Part shown: positions 1-11,100 of the stretch, one piece after another
How the letters are laid out: the number at the start of each line of letters is the position of its first letter
Numbering within the stretch: the stretch's first letter is position 1
NCBI GenBank assembly: GCA_902805475.1
Contig: CADCSX010000006.1
Location: 3,286,001 to 3,350,000 of the forward strand
Length of the DNA: 64,000 nucleotides
From: Entonaema liquescens
Taxonomy: Eukaryota; Ascomycota; Sordariomycetes; Xylariales; Xylariaceae
Direction: 5' to 3'
Program-made: the position numbers and the translations under genes
The notes under the pieces: generated by a model
The model's database searches: none
Seen by the model: the letters and a program-made list of their open reading frames with translations, nothing else
Told to the model about the DNA's origin: nothing

Positions 1-452
1 CCCAATTCGCTCTGAGCATCTATGAATTAGGTGTCAGCCATATGAACGGTTGGGGAATTGAGCAAGACAAAGCACTTGCATTGCGGTGCTTTGAGATTGC
101 CGGCAGTAAGTCAAGTCCCCAGGGAAATATTCGAGACATGAACTGACAGGTTTGACAGGTTGGGGTGATGTTGATGCTCTCGCTGAAGCCGGTTTCTGCT
201 ATGCCAAGGGCGTGGGTTGCAAGAAGGACCTCAAGAAGAGTGCCAAGTTTTACCGCATGGCAGAGGCGAAGGGCATGAGCATGCCAGGAAACAGCTGGTT
301 AGTTCTCTTTTGGCTGGATGACGCAACGTCTTTAACTAATATCATATTATAGGATACACAAGGCGAAATATAATGATGATGCTGGTAGCCCAAAGTCGAA
401 GCGCGGCCGCAGCAAGTCGAAAAGTAGGGCGATATTCCACAAAAAGACGTAA
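1..452 (+). CDS. Sel1-repeat protein, 3' part (Nif1/DSF2-like)
   Basis: This is the 3' end of a gene that starts before the window. Exons 1-105, 159-297 and 353-452 join through introns 106-158 (gtaagt...acag) and 298-352 (gttagt...tatag). The joined frame ends at TAA 450-452. The product shows Sel1-type repeats: alternating small and large helix residues with motifs such as MNGWGIEQDKALALRCFE and YAKGVGCKKDLKKSAKFYRMAE, each about 36 residues. It ends in a basic Ser/Lys/Arg-rich tail that finishes in HKKT. Sel1 repeats form helical scaffolds for protein interaction. The short basic end after the last repeat resembles the fungal mitosis inhibitor Nif1/DSF2 group; that assignment is from family knowledge and tentative. 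Sel1 identity is confident; the N-terminal domains are outside the window. Confidence 0.8.
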
Positions 453-1209
453 GGAAGGGACAAGGAAGCCAAACCGGAGGTGGGTTTGACGGTTATGATT
501 CGAGTCGTTTTCAACTTGCTCGGCGTTCGGTGGTCACATCTATCCAACAAAAGCAGCAAAGTACCATCCCAGTAGCGTGATGATTAGAGACCAGGTTGCG
601 TTCCTTGTTTACAACTGCCATTTACGCATAATACCCCCGATTATGAGTCAGTATCAAGAGGAGTGTACTGTCTCGTACCGGAGCAGTTTCGCGCTGGGGT
701 ACGAAAAAGGTGCAGGGGGGCCGTGTCAATATCTGGGCTAACCGTATATATGAAGAGCACTCTTTACAAAGGAGCAAGTTCTTAAGAATACCCATGTGCG
801 TTGTATATAACGGCACCCTCTGCACAGATCAGTTAGGGAAGAGTTGAGAAGCAGGTCATAGATGGCAAGAAAGCCAGATCTAGATAGCCTGAAGTTTTGA
901 GAAAGGTGATGCAGAGAGATGTATGGCCCGCTGGAGAAGCTGGGTAATTTCTAAAAAATTTCAGGCGTTGTTCTTGATAAGAGCAGGGCGAGTTTTCTCC
1001 TGTTGACTCTTGTACTGTCAAACGTATCTATTCCAATCGCACAATGCGTGCGTAGACCACCAGGGCTGGCAGGGCTGGTAGGGCTTTGGCATTCTACATG
1101 GCAGTGATGTTTTCGAGCACTGTTCTGGTTGTATTTGCTAGTATCTACTCCCCCCTGTGTAATTTTCTTGAAAGCACAGGATATTCAGTCAACTCTGGCG
1201 CGTTCGGAC
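453..1209. other. Intergenic, convergent 3' flanks
   Basis: This 757 bp stretch lies between the end of the Sel1-repeat gene (+) and the end of the threonine aldolase gene (-), so it should hold both 3' UTRs. Base composition is ordinary. I see a short G-rich direct repeat near 1060-1085 (agggctgg units) but no conserved reading frame, tRNA or transposon end. The short open frames here show no recognisable domain. Confidence 0.6.
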
Positions 1210-2477
1210 TTATTTTCCATAAATGCCTCGGCGTCCTGCTTCCCCATGATTTCCGTTAGTTCCTTTCTCAGCAGCCACTTTTTCAAAGAGAATCCCCAGT
1301 CTTCGGACAGCTTCTTCGCCGATCTGGTAATGTGTTACGAGACGTGGGCCGTAGACTTCCACACCGACTTCCTTACCCAGTTCTACGAATCTAGGTATGC
1401 TGCAGTTTAAGGATTGTAAATCGATCCAGACCATGTTCGTCTGGACGGGGTGTAGCAACTTGCCACCTACATCTGTCCACATCTTCTCGACTCGTTTGGC
1501 GGTCGCGTGCGAGCCTTGCAGCAGCCCGCCCTCGCCGTTCGGACCTTTTCCAAAGGTCACATCAACCGATACCCTGGCTGCGGCTGTGACGACGCCGGGT
1601 TGGCGCAGACCGCCTCCGATAGCCTTGCGCACCCATCTGGCATGCTTGATGAGGGGTTCGCTGCCGACGATTATACCTCCAACCGGAGCCCCTAGACCCT
1701 TGGAGAAGCAGAGGGAAACGGTGTCGAAGTACTGGCAGTAGTCCTGGAGCGAGCCAGCACCAGAGGCGGCAACCTCCCATAGCCTGGCGCCGTCGCAGTG
1801 CATGAGTATACCGTTCTCCCGCGCGAATTCCGAGATCCTCTTGACCTCGTCCAACGGAATAATCAGGCCATTTAGCGTATTCTCAAGGCTAATAACACGC
1901 GTGGGGCAGGAATGCACGTCATCCCCGAGCACAACCTTGGACTTGATGTCCTCTAGAGTTAAATAGAGGTCGTTGCTAGGCATTACTGGGGTGATCATAG
2001 CACCGGTTAAAAACGAAACACTATATATAGATCATAATAGTTAGTCACAACTAAGAGTATGGGGGGAGGGGGGAAATAGCATTTTACCCTCCAGCTTCAT
2101 ATTCGATAATATGAGAACGGTGGTCAGCCAGAACGCCATGAGGAGGCTGAGTGAGCAATGTACGCAAAGCGACCTGGTTCCCCATTGTGCCAGAGAGCAC
2201 GAACAAGGCAGCTTCCTTTCCTGTTAGGGAGGCTAGATGAGTCTCCAGGTCTATAGTAGTTGTGTCGAATCGAAACACATCGTCCAGCAACGTCGTATTC
2301 TGCACAGCAAATAACATGGCTGGAGTTGGAGTTGTTGCAGTATCGCCTACATATTATAAGAACAGGTCAAAAGGGGGAAGAGGGCCGCAACTCACTTCTA
2401 AGATTGAAAGCAGCAGGACCTCGGTGACCCAGCCAGCTTCCGGCCAGGTCGGCTTGAGATTTCTCTGTGGTAGACAT
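1210..2477 (-). CDS. GLY1: Threonine aldolase family PLP enzyme
   Basis: Three exons on the minus strand, 2477-2396, 2346-2088 and 2020-1210, give 383 residues. Introns are 2347-2395 (gtgagt...tatgtag) and 2022-2087 or, counted to the acceptor, 2021-2087 (gtaaaa...tatatag, with a ctaac branch site). The acceptor at 2021 restores the family segment EAGGVSFLTGAMITPV, comparable with yeast Gly1; the ATG just downstream is not the start. Family features: TPTPAM and NTTLLDDVF near the N-terminus, SLENT, HCDGARLW (Asp190), and the PLP-binding lysine in SLCFSKGLGAP (Lys221). Enzymes of this fold cleave L-threonine or L-allo-threonine to glycine and acetaldehyde; some fungal relatives act as alanine racemases, and sequence reading alone cannot separate these activities. 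No targeting signal or PTS1 is seen, so cytosolic location is inferred. Confidence 0.9.
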
Positions 2478-4417
2478 GACTGTAGGTGAAGAATGAAGAG
2501 CTCTATAATGATTAGTTGGTCGTAATGAGACTTGAAGTAACGGCGGGGTTGCCAGATATTTTATATTCCGGCATCCGCGTAGAGACTGGCCAAGTCTCGC
2601 GGTCCTCGCGGTCCCGGCGAGCACCGTTCTAAGGAGATGCTTTCCGAGTATGTACATAATTAATATAGATGTGTCAAGAAGTGCATGGCTATGTTCCAAG
2701 GCCGATTCTTCCCAGGTTCTGATTATTCCAACTAGTTTCACGAGATCGGAGAAACAAGGTCGCTTGTATTGCCAGATGGTAACAGCTGTATGCTAGCCCA
2801 TTTCAGCTCTCTTGCCAAGTGAGCAACGGGTGCTCAACGCGGCCATGTATACGATGACGAAAGTGGTGATGATGATGATGATACAGAGTATACAGAACGG
2901 TCCGGAACGGATTACGGCACAGGTTACGGAACAGGTTAAGAGAATATGGCCAATAAAGTAGAATGCATAATTCCGGTATAAGTGATGTAAGTGCGTGGCT
3001 GTGGCACAGCACGGTAGTATTATTCCGTAACGACAACGGGATAAATGACGACGGAATATAAAACAAGACGCAGAGCCCTCCTTCCGCGGATAGCCTTGAG
3101 CTCGGCAATGACTATTGGCGCATGGACTACTCCCGGGTTGATTGGATACTAGTTGAGCCGAACTTGGATCATTTATTCACGCCCTCCGGTTCGGCCTTCG
3201 ACGACATGGTGTCTCCAATGATTGTCGGGCCCGAAGTTCGCGTTAGCATTATGATTATACATAGTAACAGGGATTCAGGTTATATTATTTGAAATAGTTT
3301 ACTTAATATCCTATTTCTTTTATGCTGGACCCGTGTCTTGTCCAAGTCCTATTTAAACCATGCTTCTGTTGCCTAGTTGAACTCAAGGTTTCTCATGGTT
3401 ACAACTAGGCTTACCTGAGTTGCTATCTATTGAGTGGGATAGAAAAGAGATCGTTGGGTTACGAGGGGATAGGGAATATAATGACGTGTTGAAGGATTGA
3501 TACCTCAAACCTCAAAGAACGGGCAACAGTAGGTCGGGACAGATAACTATACACAGTTATAGTCCATATATAAACCCCCTTTTTAGACATGACATCAGAT
3601 ATACGGCATGGAGTACACGCCCAGAAGCTTATCCCAACTTGTTAGGACACTCGCAGCGATCGATAAAAGTCGAACCCCAATCCAAGAGAAAAAAGATATC
3701 ATTCAGTGTCTACGTTGAATAAATTTGTGTTTAGGAGGTAAATAGGGTAAATAGGGGGGGCACATTTGCCCCGTGTATTTAAGGTACGTTACCCCTATCC
3801 TACAATATACCTACCTAAGGTACCTAACGTAAAATATAGGTAGGTACCTAGGTCACCACCTGGTGTGTTCAGGTTTGTATATCGCGAGGAAGGCACAAGG
3901 CTACTTTTAGGATGTTTGCATTGCATTGGTACGGTTTGGGATGAAAGTTTACCGGTGGTAGCTGCATGCGTCCCGTGGTGGTGCTTCTGGATCTATGTAC
4001 CTACGTGTACTACAAACAATATCTACTTTAAATCCCCTGACCTAACATTTAATTATCATTTAACTACCTATCATCTAGTTTCCGCAGAGCAAACTACATG
4101 TAGTTCTGTTCACTATCTCCCACAAACCACGCGCTGTGCGCGTATCGACGCGACTAGCAACAGGTGCACATCTTTTTTCCCCTTCTTTTTCTGTTTTCAG
4201 CTCTCTAGGCAACCCATCATAATCCAACTGAGTCACTCACTCCCAGAATTACTCTCATTCGCATTGCATTGCATTTTCCATCTGCACTTATTTTTCTCGC
4301 TGTTTGCCATCATCCTCCGCAGCACAGAAACTGTCACTCGTTCACGCCTTGTGCAAGAGGATCACTTAAAGGATCACTTAAAAATCAAGAAACCAACAAG
4401 CATAGACTGCAAACATA
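2478..4417. other. Long intergenic region, divergent promoters
   Basis: This 1.94 kb stretch separates the threonine aldolase start (-) from the cyanovirin-like gene start (+), so it should contain two divergent promoters. It holds a (GAT)n run near 2861-2880, imperfect acgg/aacaggtta repeats at 2890-2940, an inverted repeat at 3809-3853, and a pyrimidine-rich leader (about 4170-4410) before the cyanovirin-like gene. The open frames at 2803-3108 and 3865-4692 show low-complexity translations with no recognisable domain. The second overlaps the real gene in another frame, so I do not call either. Confidence 0.55.
3809..3853. repeat. Inverted repeat of TACCTAGG-type units
   Basis: Two arms, about 3809-3826 and 3836-3853, are near reverse complements built from ACCTA and GGTACC units, with a short AT-rich loop between. 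The motif is internally palindromic around GGTACC. It lies about 560 bp before the cyanovirin-like gene. It could be a hairpin remnant of a small repeat or a simple sequence common in fungal intergenic DNA; no function is assigned. Confidence 0.5.
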
Positions 4418-4968
4418 ATGAAGTCCTTCACCAGCATCGCTGTAGCGGCACTTGGAGCTGCTGCTCGATTGGCCAACGCCCAAGGCTTGGTTTCCAACTG
4501 CACCTGGCAGACGGGCTTCATGTCGGGCAGCTTCCTCGGCATGTACTGCAACAACAACAACTGGGCCGAGTACAGCTACGACTGGACCTGGTTGGACACC
4601 AACCTCTGCCTGACCAACTACGGCGGCAAGCTCTACCCCTACGTCAGGTAAGCAACCTTTCTCCTCACTTTGTACTTTTCCCATCTTGCTGACACGAATA
4701 TTGAATAGTGGAAGCTACTGGTCTACTTGCGGCAACTGCGTGGTGCGTGGGAGCAACGTGAACTTCATCCTGGCTTGTGACTGCCTCAACGGTGACGGTC
4801 ACTTCACCTCGTCCACCTACGACCTCAGTATGTTTGCTCCTTACTTGTTGACGATATTTGCTATCATTAGTACTGACCCTGTTTATAGACCGCGTTGTCT
4901 GGAACCACGATGGATATCTAGGATGCTTCAACCACATCGGAAATAAGACAGAGAAGGGTCCATTCTAG
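4418..4968 (+). CDS. Secreted cyanovirin-N homologue (CVNH)
   Basis: Exons 4418-4647, 4709-4827 and 4889-4968 encode 142 residues. Both introns are 61 bp (gtaagc...aatag and gtatgt...tatag). Residues 1-21 form a signal peptide with a likely cut after ANA. The mature part has eight cysteines (28, 44, 64, 84, 87, 100, 102, 129). It shows the two-fold CVNH layout: a first half with GSFLGMYC and LYPYV, and a second with VNFILACDCLNGDG, then SSTYDLN and LGCF. Possible N-glycosylation sites are NCT (27) and NKT (135). CVNH domains are small lectin folds, several of which bind high-mannose glycans; binding here is not shown. The upstream leader is pyrimidine-rich, typical of fungal promoters. A second secreted cysteine-rich gene follows about 700 bp downstream on the same strand. 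CVNH family membership is fairly confident, ligand unknown. Confidence 0.82.
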
Positions 4969-5637
4969 TCTGGAATTCTATTCGACCATGTGATATACGC
5001 CAGGTATCCAGTTCAGAATAAGTGGTATCGATACCTGTGTTATTCGTTCGTCAAGGAGTTTCGAGAGATAAGGAGAACACAACGGTGAATCGTTTACATA
5101 GTGGATTAGCTTATGATATAGGCACTCCCTCCTCATAGGGCTGAGGTGCTTTGACTTTAAATTCATTGCAATACGACTTGGTAACGTCTATAAGTTCATT
5201 ATCACTTCCTACAGATGACTAAAGTCCTTGTCCGTAATTTGCCAAGGATTATTTGTCCCTCCCCCCTGCAGCGCGAAGCTGGGGGACGACCGGGTCTTCA
5301 TGCTAAAATTCATAGCTCCTAGCATGAATACACCGAATACACACCATTTAAGCCTCGTCGATAATCAAGTATGACCCACATAGCAAGATACTCTGTAATA
5401 AGACCACACCAATGCGCAGGGGCAACTATGATTAATTATGGCTAGTGAATATCATTAAGCTCTCACCGATCCCTAGGTAATATCTCATACATATATAGAA
5501 AATGCGTGTATAGTATTTACCGCGTTTATTCGTTCCTTACCGTTGTTCTTACTTCCCAGTCGCTCTTTTGCCCACGGTCGATACCGCATAGTCTTGTTGC
5601 AGACTTCATCTGCTTTTGTCGCTCTCTAAAAACGCTA

Positions 5638-5668
<31 letters not shown>

Positions 5669-5672
5669 CGAA
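4969..5672. other. Intergenic between two secreted-protein genes
   Basis: This 704 bp region holds the 3' flank of the CVNH gene and the promoter of the next secreted-protein gene. Its last part carries a (TA)12 run and a T run directly before the start codon. No conserved frame or RNA gene is seen. Confidence 0.55.
5636..5668 (+). repeat. (TA)12 plus poly-T tract in gene leader
   Basis: A perfect TA run covers 5636-5660 and is followed by eight further Ts ending five bases before ATG 5673. If read from an upstream in-frame ATG at 5616 it would encode an alternating Tyr-Ile run followed by Phe, which would spoil a signal peptide. This supports 5673 as the real start and places the repeat in the 5' UTR or core promoter. 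Confidence 0.85.
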
Positions 5673-6312
5673 ATGATTTTTCCGTTTAAGTTGTCCCTCC
5701 AGGCCCTTGCTCTCGTAGCTGGCTTTTGCGCCGTGTCCGCTAGACGCTTACCGAATTTGCATCGTCCGTATATCGCGACCGCGAACCAGGTGGAAAGCCA
5801 GGTCGAGTCTCGTACGACGGGTACTGGACCTAAGGGTTTTCTCACGGTTGATAACAGCGCGCATGTTGAAGGCTTCCATGCCGCTTCCGTACACGGCGTT
5901 TCCACCCCTGCGGGTGAGAGTTTTAGCACCTGCCTAGAGGTACGTTCTTCGACACCCTTCTCGCTCGGGCCCGAATATTGGCAGGACTAACTTTATACCT
6001 CAGGACACCACGGCTAGTGTGACCGACTGCCAGGCCGTCATTGGCGATATTCGGGCTAATAACGGCACCATAAAGGTAGCTGGAGGATTCTGTCTAAACT
6101 GGTGGGAGGGCAGCTGTCTCGGTCGAGTATGTGGTGGTAAAAGTCAGGAGGGTTTCTCGGAAGATTCCACATGGATCGCGGATACCATGACATCCTCGAT
6201 CCTCGGCGCTTGTATCGCTGGAGGTAAAAGCGGCGCTGCGGCGGACTGTGTGGATTTTAGTACTACTTGCGGAACGTACAAGCTGTCACTGCAGACGTAT
6301 ACGGGCGTTTGA
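5673..6312 (+). CDS. Small secreted cysteine-rich protein, effector-like
   Basis: Exons 5673-5939 and 6004-6312 join through a 64 bp intron (gtacgt, branch gactaac, acceptor ctcag) to give 191 residues. Residues 1 to about 23 are a hydrophobic signal peptide (MIFPFKLSLQALALVAGFC...). A poorly structured, Ser/Thr/Val-rich segment (about 24-85) precedes a compact cysteine-rich domain (87-191) with eight cysteines at 87, 98, 119, 127, 132, 159, 171 and 178. Landmark strings are FCLNWWEGSCLGRVC and WIADTM, and a C(IAGGKSGAAAD)C block. I do not recognise the family with certainty; fungal secreted glycan-binding domains of the Y3 type are a possibility only. Secretion and even cysteine count suggest a disulfide-bonded apoplastic or host-facing protein. 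It shares strand and secretion with the CVNH gene upstream. Confidence 0.78.
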
Positions 6313-6585
6313 CCGTTCAGTCGGACGTGTTGGTGTGGTGTTCTCTTGGCTTGCTATGGGATCTGTGAGGGTTTGGCTTTGCAAGAGTGGTTCAGCCCGT
6401 AGCGGATATCCTGGATACCTCGACAGTAAGAGAGAATATCGTTAAAAATATTTAAGATGGTCCTGTTAAGGGCTCGTAATGTCAATATAAATCAAAGAAG
6501 ATATATATACATAGGTATATACTAATATAAATACTATAAAAAGCACGGGATGGCAATATAGCAGATAGCACCGAAACTAGAATGT

Positions 6586-7742
6586 CTACTTCTTAGCCGC
6601 AAGAATCGCAGCCTCAATAGCATCTCCTAGCGATTTAGTCGTGCCCTTACCGCCCATATCAGCAGTAATAACGCTCTGGTCCCTCTGCGCGAGCACCGTT
6701 TCGATCGCTTGCAGGATCGCCGCAGCAGCGTCCTGGTGCCCGAAATGCTGGAGCAGCATCTGTCCCGCCCAGATCATGCCGACGGGGTTCGCGATGCCCT
6801 TACCAGCGATATCGGGCGCGCTGCCGTGCACCGGCTCGAACAGGCTCGGGAATCGCCGATCCGGGTTAATATTAGCCGACGGCGCGATCCCGATTGTACC
6901 CGTGCAGGCTGGACCCAGATCCGAAAGGATGTCGCCGAACAGGTTACTACCTACAACCACATCGAAGATCTGGGGCCGCTGGACGAAATGAGCCGTAAGA
7001 ATGTCGATGTGATACTTGTCCACGTTGACTTCGGGATACTTGCTCGCCATCTCGCGGACGCGGGAGTCCCAGTATGGCATCGTGATGCTGATGCCGTTAC
7101 TCTTGGTTGCGCTTGTAAGACGCTTCCGTGGCCGGCTCTGCGCGAGGTCAAATGCATACCGAAGAACCCTGTCGATACCCGTGCGAGTCATCACCGTTTC
7201 CTGGATGACCGTCTCCCTATCTGTGCCCTCGAAAATCTTCCCTCCGATACTACTGTATTCGCCTTCCGTATTCTCCCGCACGATCCAGAAGTCGATATCA
7301 CCGGGCTTACGACCGGCCACTTTTATACCATAGCATTAGCAAAAACTATAATAAAAAACATCGAGGAATATGCAAAATACGCACGAGGGCAGTCGACACC
7401 GGCCAGCAGTCGGCACGGGCGAAGATTAATATACTGATCGAATTCCCGTCTGAACTTCAACAAGCTCCCCCACAACGATACTTCGTCCGGGACTAGATCC
7501 GGCATTCCAACAGCGCCGAAGTAAATAGCATCGAACCCGCTAAGTGTCTCCTTCCAATCCGGTGGCAACATGTCGCCATGTTTCTTGTAAAAGTCACAAC
7601 TAGCAAAATCAAACGTCTGGAAGCTCAAAGAGATACCGAAAACCTTAGCCGCCGCCTCAAGACATCGGACGCCATACGGCATCACTTCAGTCCCGATGCC
7701 ATCGCCTGGAATGACTGCGATCTTCAGCGGACTGTTGGCCAT
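6586..7742 (-). CDS. ttuC: Tartrate/D-malate-type dehydrogenase
   Basis: Two exons, 7742-7385 and 7319-6586, are split by a 65 bp intron (gtgcgt...aaaag); the join restores DCPLAGRKPGDIDFW and gives 363 residues. It belongs to the isocitrate/isopropylmalate dehydrogenase fold. Visible signatures are GDGIG (13-17), NLRPCRLL (106-113), RENTEGEYSS (134-143), a catalytic lysine in TSATKSNG (Lys192), and the metal/NAD signature NLFGDILSDLGPACTGTIGIA with Asp249 and Asp253. Proteins of this subgroup oxidise or decarboxylate tartrate or D-malate with NAD and a divalent metal; substrate is not decided by sequence alone. Start 7742 matches the family N-terminus. An in-frame ATG at 7895 would add 51 mostly basic and hydrophobic residues that look like a mitochondrial presequence, so a second start is possible. 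It lies on the same strand as the LeuRS gene, 454 bp away. Confidence 0.88.
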
Positions 7743-8196
7743 CTTTGTTCGTGATGATGGCAAAGATGGTGAAGAGTGAAGAGTGAAGAACGTGAGGGGT
7801 CGGTCGAAAAGGCGGCGCAGTTTTGCGAATGTCGCTTGTTGGTGGAGTAGGAAGAAGATAGCAACCAGTGAAGACGAAGAAAAACCAACCTTCATAAGTC
7901 TATTTAAACCTGTTTACTTAACATTAAACCCCGAGCTTTCGGTTAAAAAACGTCACTTATCACAATGCCTCAAAATCCTACGTGGCATTATTATCTTACC
8001 CACCTACTCGTAGCCTCGGCTTCAGTCTTTTTACTATATCATTTTTGTTAACTCCTTTACCTAAGAGAGCTAGCTAACCTGGCTACTTGCACATCTAAAA
8101 GCCTCGGGACATATAATCCTACAAGAACTTTTTTACTTTATTTTCCTTCCCTTCTTTTCATTTACACCAAACATGGGTTTATTTATTCCTTTCCAA
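7743..8196. other. Intergenic, dehydrogenase promoter and LeuRS 3' flank
   Basis: This 454 bp stretch carries the dehydrogenase 5' region, including the in-frame upstream ATG at 7895, and the 3' UTR of the LeuRS gene. The LeuRS-proximal part (about 8030-8190) is T/C-rich on the plus strand. No other gene is seen. Confidence 0.55.
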
Positions 8197-11100
8197 CTAT
8201 GCCTCCACGTTCTCGAAAAGGAACGACGGCTGGCCAGGTACAGCTAGCTCAGCAATCGGGGACTTGGTGTCGACCTCCCCACCGTTTATTAGGTCAGTTC
8301 CCGTCTTGCTGCCCTCGGTTACTAACAAGACATCTACGCCCGATAGTCCTGCCGCTCTCTTTAGACCAGGTACCATAGCCGTGATGGTCTTGGATTCGTC
8401 GAAGGCCAATTTGCGTTCCATCACAACGCTGGCAGGCTCTCCATTACGGAGCCTCTTCTTGAGGAGTTGCACAAATGGCATCGCCTCCTTTACCTTGCCT
8501 ATCTTAGCAATGCGGCCGCTCAACTCCTTGTCGGTGCACTTCTGCGTCTTAGTCTCTTCATCCCACGTCTCTCTTATCAACTTAATACACTCGTTCTGCC
8601 ACTTGGGGAATTCTCGAGTTATGAAGATCGTTAGCTTCTTGGATTTCTTAGGGTCGAAGTTCATCTGCTTCCCCTTGACCATCTTCTTGATCTGCGCTGA
8701 CTCGGCCGACGTGATGTTAGACTGCGTAGTGAGCACGTAGGCACGGGCTGCGCTAAGGCCGGCATTGGCCTCCGGCACCTCGGGCCATCGGGCTACCTGT
8801 ATCGTCTGAGTTTCGTGAAGTATCTCGAGCCAAATGTACTCGGACCAATGCGGCGCAATCGGGGCGAGGGATAGGGCTTGGAGCCTCATGTACTTAAACA
8901 CTAGTTCCTTGTTCAATGGAATTCCAGCAGCCACACAAGCTGCTCTATAGACGTCCTTTGCGTTGATCAGGTCGTAGAAACACGACTTCAGGGCCATCTT
9001 GTAGTTTGTGTCTTCGTAATGGTTCTTCGCTTCCTGCACTAGCGTGTTCATCTCGTTATCGAAGAGAGCGTCTTCGAAGTCATTCAACTCTGTTCGGAGA
9101 TCCTGCCTCTTAGCCATTTCTTCGCACCATTCTCTCAGAGTATGTAGTCGAAGACTAGTGATGCTTGTTAGTTCGTCAACTTCTCAACACAACCAATGTT
9201 TAGGTGACTTACATCGTATTGTCAGCAACATCCTCGACGAAATTGGAATCTTGAATGGTGTCTCCAGCATCTGCAAGAGCTATACGGGACGCATCGGCGC
9301 CGAACTTCTTCACCACTACAGACTGGTCAGTCACGCTTGGGACAAATAAATACATGGTGCAAACTTACCATCATCGAGAGTCATGAAATTGCCAGTACTT
9401 TTGGACATCTTTTCGCCGTTAAGCTGTAAATGTCCATTTACTCGAATGGACTTGGGCCAGTACTCCCTAGGGAATAGTGCGATATGATTGTAGAGGAAAA
9501 AGGTAAGGTGGTTGTTGATTAGATCCTTGCCACTCGCTCTTAAATCAAGGGGATAGAAGTATTCGAATTCGCGGCGCATCGACTCGAGTGTCTCCTTGGG
9601 AATCTTCGACTTGGCTAGGATGTCATCGGTGAGACTAGTGCGGCAAAAGATGTAATCCCAGACTTCGTCAATCATCTGTTCTGGTGCAATGTTGCCACTG
9701 CCCTTTTCTCGTCCAAACAGATCACTATGGAGGAAATGAGCAACCGTATAGTAGCTCATGTAGACAGTCGAGTCACTCAAGCTCTCCACCAAAAATTCAG
9801 GCGCCCATGGAAGTTTTGAGCCAAGACCGTATGTCCTCGCGCACGCCCATTGCTTGAGCCAGTCAAGCACTCCCAAGAATGCGTTGCGCGCGTCGCTCGA
9901 ATAAGTGTTGAGACCATTTCCGTCCTTGTTCTCGACATATTCAGTAGCAATTGTGCGCCACTTATCTTCTCCGTAGTCGATATAGTACTGCTCCATGAGT
10001 GCGACTGTACACTCATCGCCACTCCTACTAACGACCTTGTTCTCAGGCTCTGCGTATTCGAAGGCGAGACCAGCTTCGATCAATTGAGCTCGAACTTTAG
10101 GCTTGGCATCTGCTACCTTTTCACCTTTAAAATCTCCTACCAACATGTGGCCCTGGTAGAAACCCTCCTTGTAGGCCAACTCCTTAGCCTCCTTGAGTTG
10201 TTTCACGTCCTTCGGAGACGCAATCTTCAGCTTTTGACTAGTTCCAGAGCGAGCAAGTCAGAAGTGGGCGTCTGGATAATAGGGATGATTTCTAGCTCCG
10301 CCCACTCCTTTTGGATCTTATAATAGTCAGCCTTTTTAGCCAGGTCTATTATTGTGGCATAGTCGTCGGGTGAATCTGAGGGAACGCATGTCACTACTCC
10401 AGTGCCTTTAGTTTCAAGAATTGACTCCATGGGAAGTACTCGGACTCCATCCTTGTGGAAACTTAGCGGTGCATTGACCAGTGACCCGATGAGATCCGAG
10501 CCGTCAATTTCAGTCGCCTTCTTGATGACACCCTCTTGGGCGAATATCTCCTGGTAGGCCATGTTCCTAGCACCTCTTTCCGTCATCACATAGTACTCGC
10601 CGGGGGCGGCTTCGTAGACGCCATAGGTAATCTTAGGTGATACGAAACAAGCCACCTGTCCATACATGGTCTCCGCTCGTAGGGTTGCTGGGACTAGATA
10701 TACTTTAGCATCGTCGGGAAGCTTTCCCTGCAGGGCCTCTCGGGCTTTGGAGGCAAACTCGAGCACTCGCATCTTGATTGCCACATATAGCTGAGGGTTA
10801 ACACCTTCTCCTTCACTGCGGTCATGGTCCATGCAGGGCTGTCCATCTTTGATTGAGTAGATGGTATGACGTTTGCCAAACTTGATCTTATCTAACTCCC
10901 TTAGTCGGATCATCTGCCAGCGGACAAACGCATCGAAGTATGGATTGGCATCCGTTGTGACAAATTGTCTGCGCCAGTCGATCCTACTGCCGAAGTTGCT
11001 CAGATCAAGTTTGCAGAGAGGTGGAAAGTACTCGAGCCAGTACGCAGGATCGGCGAAGAGATGTATTTGTTGGACGGGAATACCCATGGCCTGCATGATC

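Noticed and set aside
2001..2010. Threonine aldolase intron ending at a non-AG site just before the GTG CTA TGA stretch
   Set aside because: An AG acceptor at 2021-2022 after a ctaac branch site gives an in-frame join that adds VSFLTG, matching the family, so no splice-site mutation is needed.
3865..4692. 275-codon plus-strand frame
   Set aside because: No domain, His/Leu/Ser-rich translation of a pyrimidine-rich leader, and it overlaps the CVNH gene in another frame.
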